The notes under the pieces were generated by a model. The model was not told the DNA's origin. It ran no database searches and worked only from the letters and a program-made list of their open reading frames with translations. The position numbers were made by a program, and so were the translations under genes. DNA of 64,000 bases from positions 3,286,001-3,350,000 of the forward strand of contig NZ_QUOV01000001.1 of NCBI RefSeq assembly GCF_003390395.1. The letters run 5' to 3'. Source of the DNA: Thalassotalea euphylliae (lineage in GTDB: Bacteria > Pseudomonadota > Gammaproteobacteria > Enterobacterales > Alteromonadaceae). This document shows positions 29,475-40,666 of this stretch, piece by piece (within the stretch, counting starts at the first letter, position 1; every line of letters starts with the position of its first letter).

Positions 29475-29882
29475 ATGAATAAATTAAAATTATTATTGTT
29501 GTCTTCGTGTTTCACGGCCTTTAGCAGCCAAGCAGTCACTGTTATTGTGCATCCTTCCAATGCCGATGCCCTTGATAAAAAGGCGGTCAAAAAAATATTC
29601 TTAGGAAAAACTAAGAAGTTTCCTAATGGCGATGAAGCAATTCCTATTGATCTTAAATCAGGTCAACTCAGAGGAGATTTTCTCAAAGCAGTTGTCGGAA
29701 AGTCAGAAAGCCAATTCAAAGCTTACTGGTCAAAATTGGTCTTCACAGGTAAAGGTCAAGCACCAAGAAGTGTTGATTCTGAAGCTGAGATAGTTGACCT
29801 AATCAGCAAAAATCCAAACTTAATCGGCTATGTCAGTGACGGGGCTGTCAACGACAGTGTTAAATCGGTTGGACAGTTCTAA
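29475..29882 (+). CDS. Small PstS-like periplasmic substrate-binding protein
   Basis: A 135-residue protein with a signal peptide (cut near SSQAVTVIV), half to one third the length of a normal phosphate-binding protein. The core VHPSNADALDKKAVKKIFLGK resembles the PBP-like domain seen in short proteins annotated as phosphate ABC transporter substrate-binding. No permease or ATPase genes are nearby, so it probably does not serve a normal ABC importer. It ends an operon with a chemoreceptor and two porins. Confidence 0.75.
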   Translation: MNKLKLLLLSSCFTAFSSQAVTVIVHPSNADALDKKAVKKIFLGKTKKFPNGDEAIPIDLKSGQLRGDFLKAVVGKSESQFKAYWSKLVFTGKGQAPRSVDSEAEIVDLISKNPNLIGYVSDGAVNDSVKSVGQF

Positions 29883-29937
29883 CTAAACATTAGCGAGCTC
29901 TAAATAAGCTAAAAAACACTTTTAGCACTACTCTACT

Positions 29938-29974
29938 GCCGAATACTGGAAAGCTTCAGTATTCGGCTTTCTTT
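29938..29974 (+). terminator. Terminator of the receptor-porin operon
   Basis: GCCGAATACTG and CAGTATTCGGC pair over 11 bases and are followed by TTTCTTT. Confidence 0.85.
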
Positions 29975-30096
29975 ATCTTATTCACTTTTCATAAAACAAG
30001 GTGCAAGTGATAACACTTTTCTATAAGACTTTTTACATTCTGATTTGTACTATTAATGCAGAATAACCACTTTATCTTATTGTTATCTGGTGATTT

Positions 30097-30813
30097 ATGA
30101 GTGACACACTGATCATAATTCTTCTCACGACCTTAGCGGGCTTATGTATTCCACTCGGCGCCTTTTTCGCCAGTCACGAAAATATTCAAAACCAATGGCT
30201 GGAACAAGAGTTTCGCCATTTTGTTATCGCATTTGGTGGCGGTATTTTACTAGGGGCGACAACACTTGTACTAATTCCTGAAGGTAGCAACTATATTGAG
30301 CCTGACTCACTAAGCGTAGTTATTATTTTGGCTGGTGGTATATGCTTTTTCTTACTAGAACGTTACCTAGGATTAAAGCGGCGCGAAAACCCTCAACTAA
30401 TGGGCATGATTCTGGACTATATTCCGGAAGCCATTGCATTAGGCGGCTTGGTTGCTACGCAATCACCAACCGCGTTGCTACTGGCAGTGTTAATTGGCTT
30501 ACAAAATTTACCGGAAGGCTTTAATAGTTATAAAGAACTGCAAGCCAATAAAGTAAAAAACACAACAATTTTTAGCTACATGTTTATTCTTGTTTTTGTT
30601 GGCCCTGCTGCTGGTTTAGCTGGCTTTTATTGGCTCTCAAGCTATCAAAGCTTGCTGGGCATTATGATGCTATTTGCGGCGGGTGGTATCTTGTATTTAA
30701 TCTTCCAAGATATTGCCCCACAATCACGCCTAGAAAAACATTGGGCACCACCACTGGGTGCAGTACTTGGTTTTTGTTTAACACTTTATGGTCAACAATT
30801 ACTAGGGCACTAA
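30097..30813 (+). CDS. ZIP-family divalent metal transporter
   Basis: A 238-residue inner-membrane protein with about eight helices. The two metal-binding helices are visible: DYIPEAIALGG (about residues 107-117) and GLQNLPEGFNSYKEL (about 136-150). Both have the Pro-Glu pattern of ZIP carriers, with Gln/Asn replacing some of the usual His. Zinc, iron or manganese are possible substrates. It is a single gene with its own terminator. Confidence 0.85.
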   Translation: MSDTLIIILLTTLAGLCIPLGAFFASHENIQNQWLEQEFRHFVIAFGGGILLGATTLVLIPEGSNYIEPDSLSVVIILAGGICFFLLERYLGLKRRENPQLMGMILDYIPEAIALGGLVATQSPTALLLAVLIGLQNLPEGFNSYKELQANKVKNTTIFSYMFILVFVGPAAGLAGFYWLSSYQSLLGIMMLFAAGGILYLIFQDIAPQSRLEKHWAPPLGAVLGFCLTLYGQQLLGH

Positions 30814-30897
30814 CAGCGGCTCTAGCCTTTTATAGAGAAACAAAACAACTAAATTTCCCCCCAAATAAAACAATTGAATAAAAGATCCGGGCAAACC

Positions 30898-30932
30898 AAA
30901 AAGCCCGTAATTATTAGGTTACGGGCTTTTTT
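30898..30932 (+). terminator. Terminator of the ZIP transporter gene
   Basis: AAAAAGCCCGTAA (30898-30910) and TTACGGGCTTTTTT (30919-30932) pair; a T run follows. Confidence 0.88.
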
Positions 30933-30936
30933 AGTA

Positions 30937-31133
30937 AACCTCAGGTTTGGATAAGAAATAGTGAATAACAAATCATTTCAAATGTTTATGTTAATCGTTG
31001 TCTTCTAGCGAGAGATTTTTGCTGATATCAAGGCAAATTTGCGCGTCAATAGCTAGTCTATTGCAAGTCAATTTAACGCTGGTAGCAGTATAAATAGCCG
31101 CTAGAAGCACATTAGTTATCCAGAGCTGAGGTT
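30937..31133. mobile_element. 197-bp MITE-like repeat, family 1 copy B
   Basis: An inverted copy of the element at 5091-5287, identical in length (197 bp) and about 90 percent identical by eye. The ends are AACCTCAGGTTTGGATAA and the complement of AACCTCAGCTCTGGATAA. It is flanked by AGTA and AGTT, a possible imperfect target duplication. The interior contains a hairpin-forming CAATAG...CTATTG segment. It is non-coding, between the ZIP and parE genes. Confidence 0.8.
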
Positions 31134-31165
31134 AGTTACTTGTTGAAATTAGTTCAACATTAAAA

Positions 31166-33070
<1,905 letters not shown>

Positions 33071-33082
33071 TTATTATTTTAG

Positions 33083-33664
33083 TTAGGCGTTTACTAAATC
33101 TAGGAAATCAGTGATTGCTGGTAACATATCAGCGAAATTAATAAAGCTGTGATCACCACCTTGCTGCACAATTAATTGGCTATTGGAGAATTTGTTCACG
33201 GCAAGTTGGTAATCTAACACTTCATCCCCTGTTTGTACCATGACTTGATACAAGTTTTCTGTGATTTTTTGCTGTTCAAGCTGCTTAAGTTCGGCCATAT
33301 GTGCTGACTTTACTTCATAGCGCTCTTGCGTATACGGGTTGGTTTGCCAACCAATATAATCGCTAAGTAACAAATAAGGTGTAATTGCGGGGTTAACCAG
33401 AACCGCTTTACATTGATACTTTTGTGCTAAATAAGTTGAGAAATAACCTCCCAGCGAAGAACCGATAAAGTGCCAGTTGACATCAGTTTTGCTATTGATG
33501 ATTTCTTCTAACTGCGCAATCGCAGCATTAGGTGAATTCATTATTTGTGGGCAGTGAAACTCCACTTCTGGGCAATGTTTTGCCAAATAGTCACGAGTGA
33601 GTTCCGCTTTCATTGATTGTGGCGAAGAATTAAAACCGTGAATGTATAAAACCGCTTTAGACAT
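33083..33664 (-). CDS. yqiA: YqiA-family esterase
   Basis: A 193-residue alpha/beta-hydrolase of the YqiA family. The start MSKAVLYIHGFNSSPQSMKA, the nucleophile elbow GSSLGGYFSTYLA (Ser about residue 69) and the catalytic His in GGDHSFINF (about 173) are visible. It hydrolyses short esters in vitro; its cellular role is unknown. Its placement between cpdA and parE is conserved in gammaproteobacteria. Confidence 0.93.
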   Translation of the reverse strand: MSKAVLYIHGFNSSPQSMKAELTRDYLAKHCPEVEFHCPQIMNSPNAAIAQLEEIINSKTDVNWHFIGSSLGGYFSTYLAQKYQCKAVLVNPAITPYLLLSDYIGWQTNPYTQERYEVKSAHMAELKQLEQQKITENLYQVMVQTGDEVLDYQLAVNKFSNSQLIVQQGGDHSFINFADMLPAITDFLDLVNA

Positions 33665-33746
33665 AATAAAGACTCATCATAATGTGCTTAATAACCTCAA
33701 GTTAGATGGACAACCTTAAGCTAAATAAACTTTGAGCTAAACAAGC

Positions 33747-34598
33747 TTAAGTTAAATAAACAACCTGTGTTTTAATATCACCATTGGCGAAGAAATCAAA
33801 CAAACGATACCCAGGTTGTAAACTCTCTGCGACAAGTTGTTCTGTATCGCGAGCAAACTTAATTGAGGTTGCTGGGCAGGTATAAACAGGGGCATTTCTT
33901 TGTCCCGATTGTGCAGGAATCTCAAAAGCACGGTGCACGTGACCGCAGGCAATACCTTTGAGTGAACGCCAGTTGTTCATACATTGCCAAAATTCACTAT
34001 GGTTCGTTAACCCATGGCGATCAATAAAGTAACCCAGATCAACGGGGTGATGATGCATAAAACAAAACTGAAACAGTTCTTCATCTGCTTTAACATTTTC
34101 TAGGCTACTGTCATCGCTCACGCTATTTTCTGCGTTGCTATTGTTCGTGCTTAAGTTTACCGCAGCAGAAACAAATTCACTCAGTTGCTCAATATCAACA
34201 TAGCCAGCTGGCGTAGCAGATTTCGAATTAAGCAAATGAAAGCGCCAGTTTCCCTGTGAAAATGATCTTGCTTGGTTAAATGGTTTACCCGTCAGCACAT
34301 CATTTAACACAGTAATATCATCGTGGTTACCAGCAAGAAAGTAGACGGTTTTATCGCATAACAGGGTTTCAACAAGTGCCTTAAAGCGGTGATAAGACTC
34401 TACTGTATGATCTTGTGTTAAATCACCAGTGAACACCACGATATCAATCGCCTTGTTATTGGCAATGTGGTGACAAGTCTTAACAAGGTTTTGATAAACA
34501 TCTGCGCCATAATGCATCGCTTGCTTATCAGCAAATAAATGGCTGTCGCTAAACTGAGCAATCGTAAAACAAGGCGCAGAGTCAAGGTGTTTGGTCAT
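33747..34598 (-). CDS. cpdA: 3',5'-cyclic-AMP phosphodiesterase CpdA
   Basis: A 283-residue metallophosphoesterase that degrades cAMP. All metal ligands are visible: FSDSHLF (about residue 16-22), GDLTQD (about 58), GNHDD (about 90), HHHPVD and GHVHRAF. Between the second and third motif lies an extra Ser/Asn/Asp-rich stretch (about 147-170) that looks like a disordered insertion. It belongs to the conserved parE-to-tolC block. Confidence 0.93.
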   Translation of the reverse strand: MTKHLDSAPCFTIAQFSDSHLFADKQAMHYGADVYQNLVKTCHHIANNKAIDIVVFTGDLTQDHTVESYHRFKALVETLLCDKTVYFLAGNHDDITVLNDVLTGKPFNQARSFSQGNWRFHLLNSKSATPAGYVDIEQLSEFVSAAVNLSTNNSNAENSVSDDSSLENVKADEELFQFCFMHHHPVDLGYFIDRHGLTNHSEFWQCMNNWRSLKGIACGHVHRAFEIPAQSGQRNAPVYTCPATSIKFARDTEQLVAESLQPGYRLFDFFANGDIKTQVVYLT

Positions 34599-34656
34599 GG
34601 TGTTTAAGCAACGTTAAAGCAAAGTTAAAGCAACATAAGAACTAATAAATAAGACG

Positions 34657-35124
34657 CTATTGCGCAGTATTGCTCACCGCTGAGCGACCGTGCATTAAAC
34701 AAACTTGCAACCACTCTTTTAAAAACGCATTAACTTGCAATTTTTCATCTGGCAGTAACATTAAATCATTCGGGTAATGATACTTAGGCTTAATGTTGCG
34801 AATAGCTTGGCTACTGATGACCTCTGCCGCTTGTGCATCGTGATACAATCGGATCATCATCTTAGGAGCGAGTAAATTATCTAAGCCAGAAAAATCAAAC
34901 TGCTGAACTTGCTCAACCGTGATAAGTGAGGTGTATTTGGTAACCTCTTTAACCGTAATAGCATAGTGCAGCTTATCGGCGATAAAAAACTCTCTGACCT
35001 CCCCCACTTCTTCCTTATTTGCCAGTAACTTTAGCGCCAGCATATAGTTGACAGCACATAGCTCCATCAAACTAGGCAAGTTAGGGCGATAAGCAGGTTT
35101 TGCTGATGCATTAGTTGAGGTCAT
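34657..35124 (-). CDS. yqiB: YqiB family protein (DUF1249)
   Basis: A 155-residue protein of unknown function (DUF1249), recognised from YRPNLPSLMELCAVNYMLALKLL and KPKYHYPNDLMLLPDEKLQVNAFLKEWL. I chose the ATG at 35124 (MTSTNAS), with GGA upstream, over a TTG at 35145. It overlaps the nudF stop by 14 bases, so translation is coupled. The gene order nudF-yqiB-cpdA is the same as in E. coli. Confidence 0.9.
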   Translation of the reverse strand: MTSTNASAKPAYRPNLPSLMELCAVNYMLALKLLANKEEVGEVREFFIADKLHYAITVKEVTKYTSLITVEQVQQFDFSGLDNLLAPKMMIRLYHDAQAAEVISSQAIRNIKPKYHYPNDLMLLPDEKLQVNAFLKEWLQVCLMHGRSAVSNTAQ

Positions 35125-35758
35125 TGATATTCCAGTGGTTAACAAGCTGTTGCGCGTTTAATGCCAGCCACTGTATACCAATGATGGTCATCGCATTGTT
35201 AATTGTACCATCATTTACCAGAGCGAGCGCATCGGCAAGCGTTAAGACGTGTACTTTTATATCTTCCCCTTCGTCGTCTAGCCCATAAACGCCGCCAAGA
35301 TTTTCACTGTCTATTGGCGCAGCAAATAAATGAATTTGCTCTGAAGTACCACCTGGTGATGAAAAATAACTGGTGAGGTGAATAAGTTGCTCTGGTGATA
35401 GATTAAGGTTCGCTTCTTCTTTTGCTTCGCGCACCGCAACTTGCTCTGGCGCCTCATCTTGGCCGAACATGCCTGCAATGAATTCAATCAACCACGGGTT
35501 TTCTGCTGAGCGCAGCACACCCGCTCGGAACTGCTCAACAACAACGATTGAATTGTTTTTCGGGTCAAAAGGTATCACCGCAACGGCATCACCTCGTTCA
35601 AAAATTTCACGAGACAACACTTTGCTTTCACCACCATTAAACAGCTGATGACTCAATACGTATTCATCAATGCGAAAAAAGCCTTGATATCGGCATCGCT
35701 GCTCGTGCAAGTTCACATCGCATCTATCGTATTGATGAATTTTGTTTTTAACTTTCAC
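35111..35758 (-). CDS. nudF: ADP-ribose pyrophosphatase
   Basis: A 215-residue Nudix hydrolase that splits ADP-ribose to AMP and ribose 5-phosphate. The Nudix box is complete: GMFGQDEAPEQVAVREAKEEANL, following the pattern G-x5-E-x7-REUxEE. Length fits E. coli NudF (209). It is divergent from tolC, as in E. coli, and begins the operon that ends with parE. Confidence 0.95.
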   Translation of the reverse strand: MKVKNKIHQYDRCDVNLHEQRCRYQGFFRIDEYVLSHQLFNGGESKVLSREIFERGDAVAVIPFDPKNNSIVVVEQFRAGVLRSAENPWLIEFIAGMFGQDEAPEQVAVREAKEEANLNLSPEQLIHLTSYFSSPGGTSEQIHLFAAPIDSENLGGVYGLDDEGEDIKVHVLTLADALALVNDGTINNAMTIIGIQWLALNAQQLVNHWNINDLN

Positions 35759-35912
35759 GCGAAATATCCTATCATTCCACTGTTTAATAATATTTTGTTA
35801 CATAAGCATAACACTGGTAAACACTTATTTGTTTCAGTTAGTTATTTAAGCCTAGTACCATATCCGGCTTACAAGAATAAGAGTAAATCGCACACTAAGG
35901 AATTGCTTGCCC

Positions 35913-37289
35913 ATGAAAAAAACACTAACTTCCCTGGTTGTAGGGATGTCACTTGCGATGAGCGCGACATCAGCATTTGCTGATGACCTGATGCAAGTCT
36001 ACCAACAGGCGCTAACTAATGATCCTGTGCTACTAAAAGCCGCTGCGCAATTTGAAGCATCAAAAGAAGGCATTGAACAAGCTCGTGCGGTATTGCTACC
36101 ACAGATCAGTGCAACAGGCTCATATACAGAAACCGATGTAGACAATATTGCTCGTCAAAATAACGGTTTTGGTATTCCAGCGGGCGCAGTATACACCGCT
36201 GAGAATGACAACATTTCGTACGGTGCCAGCCTTAGCATGCAACTTTATCATCACGATACTTGGTTGCGTTTAGATAATGCCGAAAAATCAGCACACCAAG
36301 CAGACCTTGCTTATCAAATCGCGCAACAAGATTTGATTATCCGCGTAAGTGAAGCCTACTTTAATTTACTAAGCGCAAAAGACACTTTAGAGTTTGCTGA
36401 AGCGCAAAAAGTCGCTATTGAGCGTCAACTTGAACAAACCAAGCAGCGCTTTTCGGTAGGCTTAACCGCCATTACTGACGTACATGAAGCACAAGCGCAA
36501 TTTGATGACTCTGTAACTCAGGTAATTCGAGCTCAAAACGACATTTACAACGCTGAAGAAGCGATTCGCGTGTTAACGAACGTGTACCCGCGTGATATTT
36601 TCGTGCTAAATACAGATCGTTTTTCTGCCTCTCGCCCAATGCCAGACAGTGCGAACGAGTGGCAACAAACGGCAGAAGCGAAGAGCTTAGATATTATCTC
36701 GCAGAAAGTATCTGTTGATATTGCCAAAGAAAATATCAATATTGCCCGTTCTGGTCACTACCCAACACTTGATTTATCAGGTCGATACTCAAATTCAGAA
36801 GACACATTCCGCTTGCCGAATATTCCAGAAATTGAAGATCCTGATTTAGATACCAAGTCGATTGGCATCACGTTAACTGTGCCAATTTACTCAGGTGGTG
36901 CAACATCAAGTGCTGTTCGTCAAGCACAGCACAACTATGTTGCCGCGAGCCAAGATTTACAATTTGCATACCGCGATACCGTTCGCAACACACGCAACGC
37001 ATACAACACAGTAATTGCAGGTGTATCGGCTATTAAGGCACTTGAACAGTCAGTATTAAGTGCGGAAAAAGCATTAGAAGCGACAGAAGCTGGCTTTGAA
37101 GTGGGTACGCGTACCATTGTTGATGTGCTAAACAGCACGCGTAATCTATACGATGCTAAGCGTAACTTATCAAGCACGCGCTACCTATACATCAACTCAA
37201 TTCTTGCGTTAAAACGTGCCGCAGGCACATTAACAGGCAAAGATTTGAAAGATATTAACGCTGGTTTAGCCGCAGAAGCAGCAAAATAA
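35913..37289 (+). CDS. tolC: Outer-membrane efflux channel TolC
   Basis: A 458-residue outer-membrane factor with a signal peptide (MKKTLTSLVVGMSLAMSATSAFA, cut before DDLMQVYQ) and two repeats of the TolC helical barrel. The typical tip segment SVGLTAITDVHEAQAQFD and its counterpart EVGTRTIVDVLNSTRNLYDA are clear. TolC is the exit duct for drug pumps and type I secretion. An in-frame TTG at 35907 has a better-spaced AAGG; the ATG at 35913 is the more usual choice. It is divergent from nudF. Confidence 0.94.
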   Translation: MKKTLTSLVVGMSLAMSATSAFADDLMQVYQQALTNDPVLLKAAAQFEASKEGIEQARAVLLPQISATGSYTETDVDNIARQNNGFGIPAGAVYTAENDNISYGASLSMQLYHHDTWLRLDNAEKSAHQADLAYQIAQQDLIIRVSEAYFNLLSAKDTLEFAEAQKVAIERQLEQTKQRFSVGLTAITDVHEAQAQFDDSVTQVIRAQNDIYNAEEAIRVLTNVYPRDIFVLNTDRFSASRPMPDSANEWQQTAEAKSLDIISQKVSVDIAKENINIARSGHYPTLDLSGRYSNSEDTFRLPNIPEIEDPDLDTKSIGITLTVPIYSGGATSSAVRQAQHNYVAASQDLQFAYRDTVRNTRNAYNTVIAGVSAIKALEQSVLSAEKALEATEAGFEVGTRTIVDVLNSTRNLYDAKRNLSSTRYLYINSILALKRAAGTLTGKDLKDINAGLAAEAAK

Positions 37290-37314
37290 AGCGCTCTACT
37301 TGATGATAAATAGT

Positions 37315-37340
37315 AAAAAGGCAGCTTAGGCTGCCTTTTT
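37315..37340. terminator. Bidirectional terminator between tolC and hldE
   Basis: AAAAAGGCAGC (37315-37325), loop TTAG, GCTGCCTTTTT (37330-37340), between convergent genes. Confidence 0.9.
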
Positions 37341-37362
37341 CGTATCTGAAATTCTGCGGTTA

Positions 37363-38790
37363 TTAATCTTCTAACCTAATGGTATTGATTATCTCTGTGG
37401 TTGAAATGCCTTGCTCAAAGTTAAGTACTTTAACTTCACCGCCATTGGCAATAACTTCTTTGCCGCCGGCAATGTCTTCAACTTTATAATCGCCGCCTTT
37501 AACTAAGACATCTGGCAAAATATTAGCAATTAAACGTTGAGGTGTATCTTCCCCAAATTCAACCACCCAGTCTACCGCACCTAACCCAGCGAGAACCGCC
37601 ATACGGCGATCACTTGGGTTAACCGGTCGGCCAACACCTTTTAATGCTGTTACTGACGCATCGCTATTAACCGCAACAATCAAGCGGGTACCAAGCTCTT
37701 TTGCATTGCCGAGGTATGACACATGACCGGCATGCAAAATATCAAAACAGCCATTGGTCATAATGATTTTTTCACCACGCGCCTTCGATGCCTTTACTGC
37801 GATCGCCAATTGCTCTTCAGTAACGACACCATAGCCACTCTCTTGGCCACCATGTGTTGCGGCAAGTAACTCAGCTTCGCTCACGGTTGATGTGCCTAAC
37901 TTACCGACTACAATACCCGCTGCTAAATTCGCTAATGCTGATGCTTGGGTCAAGTGCGCTTGGCTCGCAACTGCAAGTGCTAACGTGGCAATAACCGTGT
38001 CACCAGCACCCGTCACATCATATACTTCACGGGCAAGCGCAGGTAAGTGAAACTCTTCACAGTCTTTGCGAAGCAGTGTCATCCCTTGCTCACTGCGAGT
38101 AATAAGCAACGCATCTAATTCCAAGTCAGCAAGCAACTGTTGACCTTTATCAACGATGGCGCGTTCACTGTCGCAAACACCAACAATCGCCTCAAATTCA
38201 GACATGTTAGGCGTTAACATTGTGGCGCCGCGATATTTATTAAAATCGCTGCCTTTTGGATCGACTAATACGGGAATATTCTTATTCTTGGCGAGCTGAA
38301 TAAGCTGTTGAACGTCAGACAAGGTGCCTTTGTCATAATCAGATAGCAGTAAGACATCGTGATCTGCTAATTTAGCGTCAATTAATTCATGAAATGCTTG
38401 TTTATCAAGCGCTGCCATCGATTCTTCAAAGTCTAATCGGATAAGCTGTTGACTGCGGCTTACCACACGTAGCTTAGTAATCGTTGGCGCTGAGCTTTGC
38501 TCGGCAAAAGCACAGTTAACATTCACAGCAGATAAATGAGTATTTAGCGTCTGTGAGGCTTCATCTTGCCCGGTAATCCCGGCTAACGTTACTGAGCCAC
38601 CTAGCGAAGCGATGTTTAACGCTACGTTAGCAGCACCGCCCGGGCGGTCTTCATGTTGATTAATTTTAACCACAGGAACTGGCGCTTCTGGAGAAATACG
38701 CTGGGTTGAACCTTGCCAGTATCTATCCAGCATAATATCGCCTGCAACTAGCACGCGTGCTTTGGCAAAGGAAGGAATATCTACTTTCAT
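37363..38790 (-). CDS. hldE: Bifunctional heptose 7-phosphate kinase / heptose 1-phosphate adenylyltransferase
   Basis: A 475-residue bifunctional enzyme for the ADP-heptose of the lipopolysaccharide core. The N-terminal ribokinase-type kinase has GGAANVALN and [11 protein letters not shown] (about residues 262-272). The C-terminal nucleotidyltransferase starts near residue 340 with [15 protein letters not shown]. The ATG at 38790 ([13 protein letters not shown]) follows GGAAG; an earlier in-frame TTG at 38802 is less likely. It is divergent from the lpxL-like gene, 38 bases apart, so the envelope genes may share a promoter region. Confidence 0.95.
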   Translation of the reverse strand: MKVDIPSFAKARVLVAGDIMLDRYWQGSTQRISPEAPVPVVKINQHEDRPGGAANVALNIASLGGSVTLAGITGQDEASQTLNTHLSAVNVNCAFAEQSSAPTITKLRVVSRSQQLIRLDFEESMAALDKQAFHELIDAKLADHDVLLLSDYDKGTLSDVQQLIQLAKNKNIPVLVDPKGSDFNKYRGATMLTPNMSEFEAIVGVCDSERAIVDKGQQLLADLELDALLITRSEQGMTLLRKDCEEFHLPALAREVYDVTGAGDTVIATLALAVASQAHLTQASALANLAAGIVVGKLGTSTVSEAELLAATHGGQESGYGVVTEEQLAIAVKASKARGEKIIMTNGCFDILHAGHVSYLGNAKELGTRLIVAVNSDASVTALKGVGRPVNPSDRRMAVLAGLGAVDWVVEFGEDTPQRLIANILPDVLVKGGDYKVEDIAGGKEVIANGGEVKVLNFEQGISTTEIINTIRLED

Positions 38791-38828
38791 CCTGACTTCC
38801 AAAATATGTATAATGCCAATAGTTTATC

Positions 38829-39782
38829 ATGCCTAGAATGTATCCCGTGAGCAAAAATAAAATATTACAGCCGAACTTTAAACTGTCTTTTTTCCTACCT
38901 AAATATTGGCTCACATGGATTGGCGTATTGGTGATGTACGCTATTTCTTGGCTACCTTATAAATTGCAGCTCGCACTGGGCAAGCAACTTGGCCGCTTAC
39001 TCTATAAAATTGGCGGCAAACGCAAACATGTTGCCCAGCGCAATTTGGCATTATGTTTTCCTGACATGCCAGAAGAAGAACGTCAACAAGTCCTTAAAAA
39101 GAACTTTGAAAATACAGGGATTGCCCTGCTTGAAACAGGTATGGGCTGGTGGTGGCCAGATTGGCGAGCAAAACGCAAAGTCAAGGTTGTCGGCCTTGAA
39201 CACTTAGAAAAGGCTCAACAAGAAGGTCATGGCGTATTACTGCTAGCGATGCATTATCTCAGCGTTGAAATTTGCTGCCGAGGCGTAGGCTACACTCACC
39301 CGATGGTGGTATTTTATCGCGCTCACAACAACGCTTTAATGGAGTATTTTCAATACCGTGGTCGTGGCCGCTCAAACAAATACATGCTAAGTAAGCGTGA
39401 TATTAAAGGCTTAATTGGCGCGCTTCACGAAGGCGAAACTTGTGTTTACTTGCCAGATCAAGACTACGGCAAAAACCGCAGCTTGTTTGTACCATTTTTC
39501 AGTGTGCCTGACGCTGCAACAACGACAGGTACATTAATTTTTGCCCGCCAACCAAATGTTCAAACGCATATGGTTATCCCGACAAGAAACGACGACGGCT
39601 CAGGCTATACCATTGAAATTACGCCAGCGCTGAAAGACTTTCCAACCCAAGATGACGTTGCAGATGTCACGCGTGTCAATCAAGAATTAGAGCAAGCCAT
39701 TAGCCGTAAACCCGAGCAATATATGTGGCTACACCGCCGCTTTAAAACAAGACCAGACGAAAATTCGCCACCGCTCTATTAA
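38829..39782 (+). CDS. lpxL: Lipid A late acyltransferase (LpxL/LpxM family)
   Basis: A 317-residue membrane-anchored acyltransferase that adds a secondary acyl chain to lipid A. An N-terminal helix (LTWIGVLVMYAISWLPYKL) is followed by the catalytic HX4(E/D) motif HYLSVE (about residues 146-151) and the conserved YLPDQDYG segment (about 210-217). Whether it adds laurate or another chain cannot be read. It is divergent from hldE. Confidence 0.85.
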   Translation: MPRMYPVSKNKILQPNFKLSFFLPKYWLTWIGVLVMYAISWLPYKLQLALGKQLGRLLYKIGGKRKHVAQRNLALCFPDMPEEERQQVLKKNFENTGIALLETGMGWWWPDWRAKRKVKVVGLEHLEKAQQEGHGVLLLAMHYLSVEICCRGVGYTHPMVVFYRAHNNALMEYFQYRGRGRSNKYMLSKRDIKGLIGALHEGETCVYLPDQDYGKNRSLFVPFFSVPDAATTTGTLIFARQPNVQTHMVIPTRNDDGSGYTIEITPALKDFPTQDDVADVTRVNQELEQAISRKPEQYMWLHRRFKTRPDENSPPLY

Positions 39783-39879
39783 CAGTAGTCAACCTGCTCT
39801 TTTTTAGAGAAAATTGTATAAATTTTGATTTTTCAGTATGGTTATATTGAGTTGCACTTGATATATGAATGAATAATCA

Positions 39880-40602
39880 ATGAATTTTTGGATCCGTAAT
39901 GGGCTTTTTGCCATTGTGCTTTCTGGCTTAGCCTACTATTTATTGGCTAACCACGAGCTTATTGCCTCGCTTGGTGATAGCTTTGCGGAATCCGAACCTG
40001 AGCAGGTAAAACCGGCTGAGGCAGCAGCCCCCGCTGAAGCATCACAGGTGACTGAGCCACCACAACACGCGAAAAAACCATTAACCAACTCAAAAAACAA
40101 AGCCGCAGAAGGCTTATCACGCTTCTACGCCAGCATCCAAGGTCCCGACGAGAAAGGCAGCGGACCGAAAATTAGAAATAATGTGGTGTACCTTCCTGAA
40201 CCACGCGGCGATTTAGAAAAAATTTTAGAAGCCAAAACCGTTATCACTCGACCACTAAAAAAAGATTGGCAGGGCTCAACAGAGTCACGCCCCTTTAGAA
40301 CTGGCTCAACACTTTTTCAAAAGCTAGTTGAGTATGCAGAGCAAGATGGTCTTGAAGTTATGTGGCGGTTAAACCGAGATTTAGTCATCAAAGATCCATT
40401 TCGCATCAACAAAGAAATTTTGGCGACCGCATACCAAGTAGGTAATGCGATTAGCGGCCACTTTCCTGAAGGCGTAGATGTATATTTTTGCTACCAACAG
40501 CGTACGATTGTGTTCCAAACAGGCCCACAAGACTACCTTGCTAAAAAATGCCGACTATTGAGTTCAACAGGCAATATCAGCAATTCCCGTAGCTACTATT
40601 AA
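39880..40602 (+). CDS. TcpQ-domain-containing protein
   Basis: A 240-residue protein with an N-terminal signal anchor (NGLFAIVLSGLAYYLLAN), a Pro/Ala/Glu-rich linker (about 35-75) and a C-terminal domain (about 125-230) resembling the TcpQ pilus-associated domain: TLFQKLVEYAEQDGLEVMWRLNRDLVIKDPFRI. Such domains bind secretin or pilus assembly proteins at the outer membrane. No pilus genes are adjacent, so the partner is unknown. It is a single gene. Confidence 0.65.
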   Translation: MNFWIRNGLFAIVLSGLAYYLLANHELIASLGDSFAESEPEQVKPAEAAAPAEASQVTEPPQHAKKPLTNSKNKAAEGLSRFYASIQGPDEKGSGPKIRNNVVYLPEPRGDLEKILEAKTVITRPLKKDWQGSTESRPFRTGSTLFQKLVEYAEQDGLEVMWRLNRDLVIKDPFRINKEILATAYQVGNAISGHFPEGVDVYFCYQQRTIVFQTGPQDYLAKKCRLLSSTGNISNSRSYY

Positions 40603-40666
40603 AGATGAGTTAATTCCGCTGCCGATAAAGTGTAAATCAGCAGGTAACTCACCTATTTGACTTTGT

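Noticed and set aside
33700..33760. Repeats of CTTAAG/TTAAATAAAC type near the end of cpdA.
   Set aside because: Too short, AT-rich and irregular to call a repeat array.
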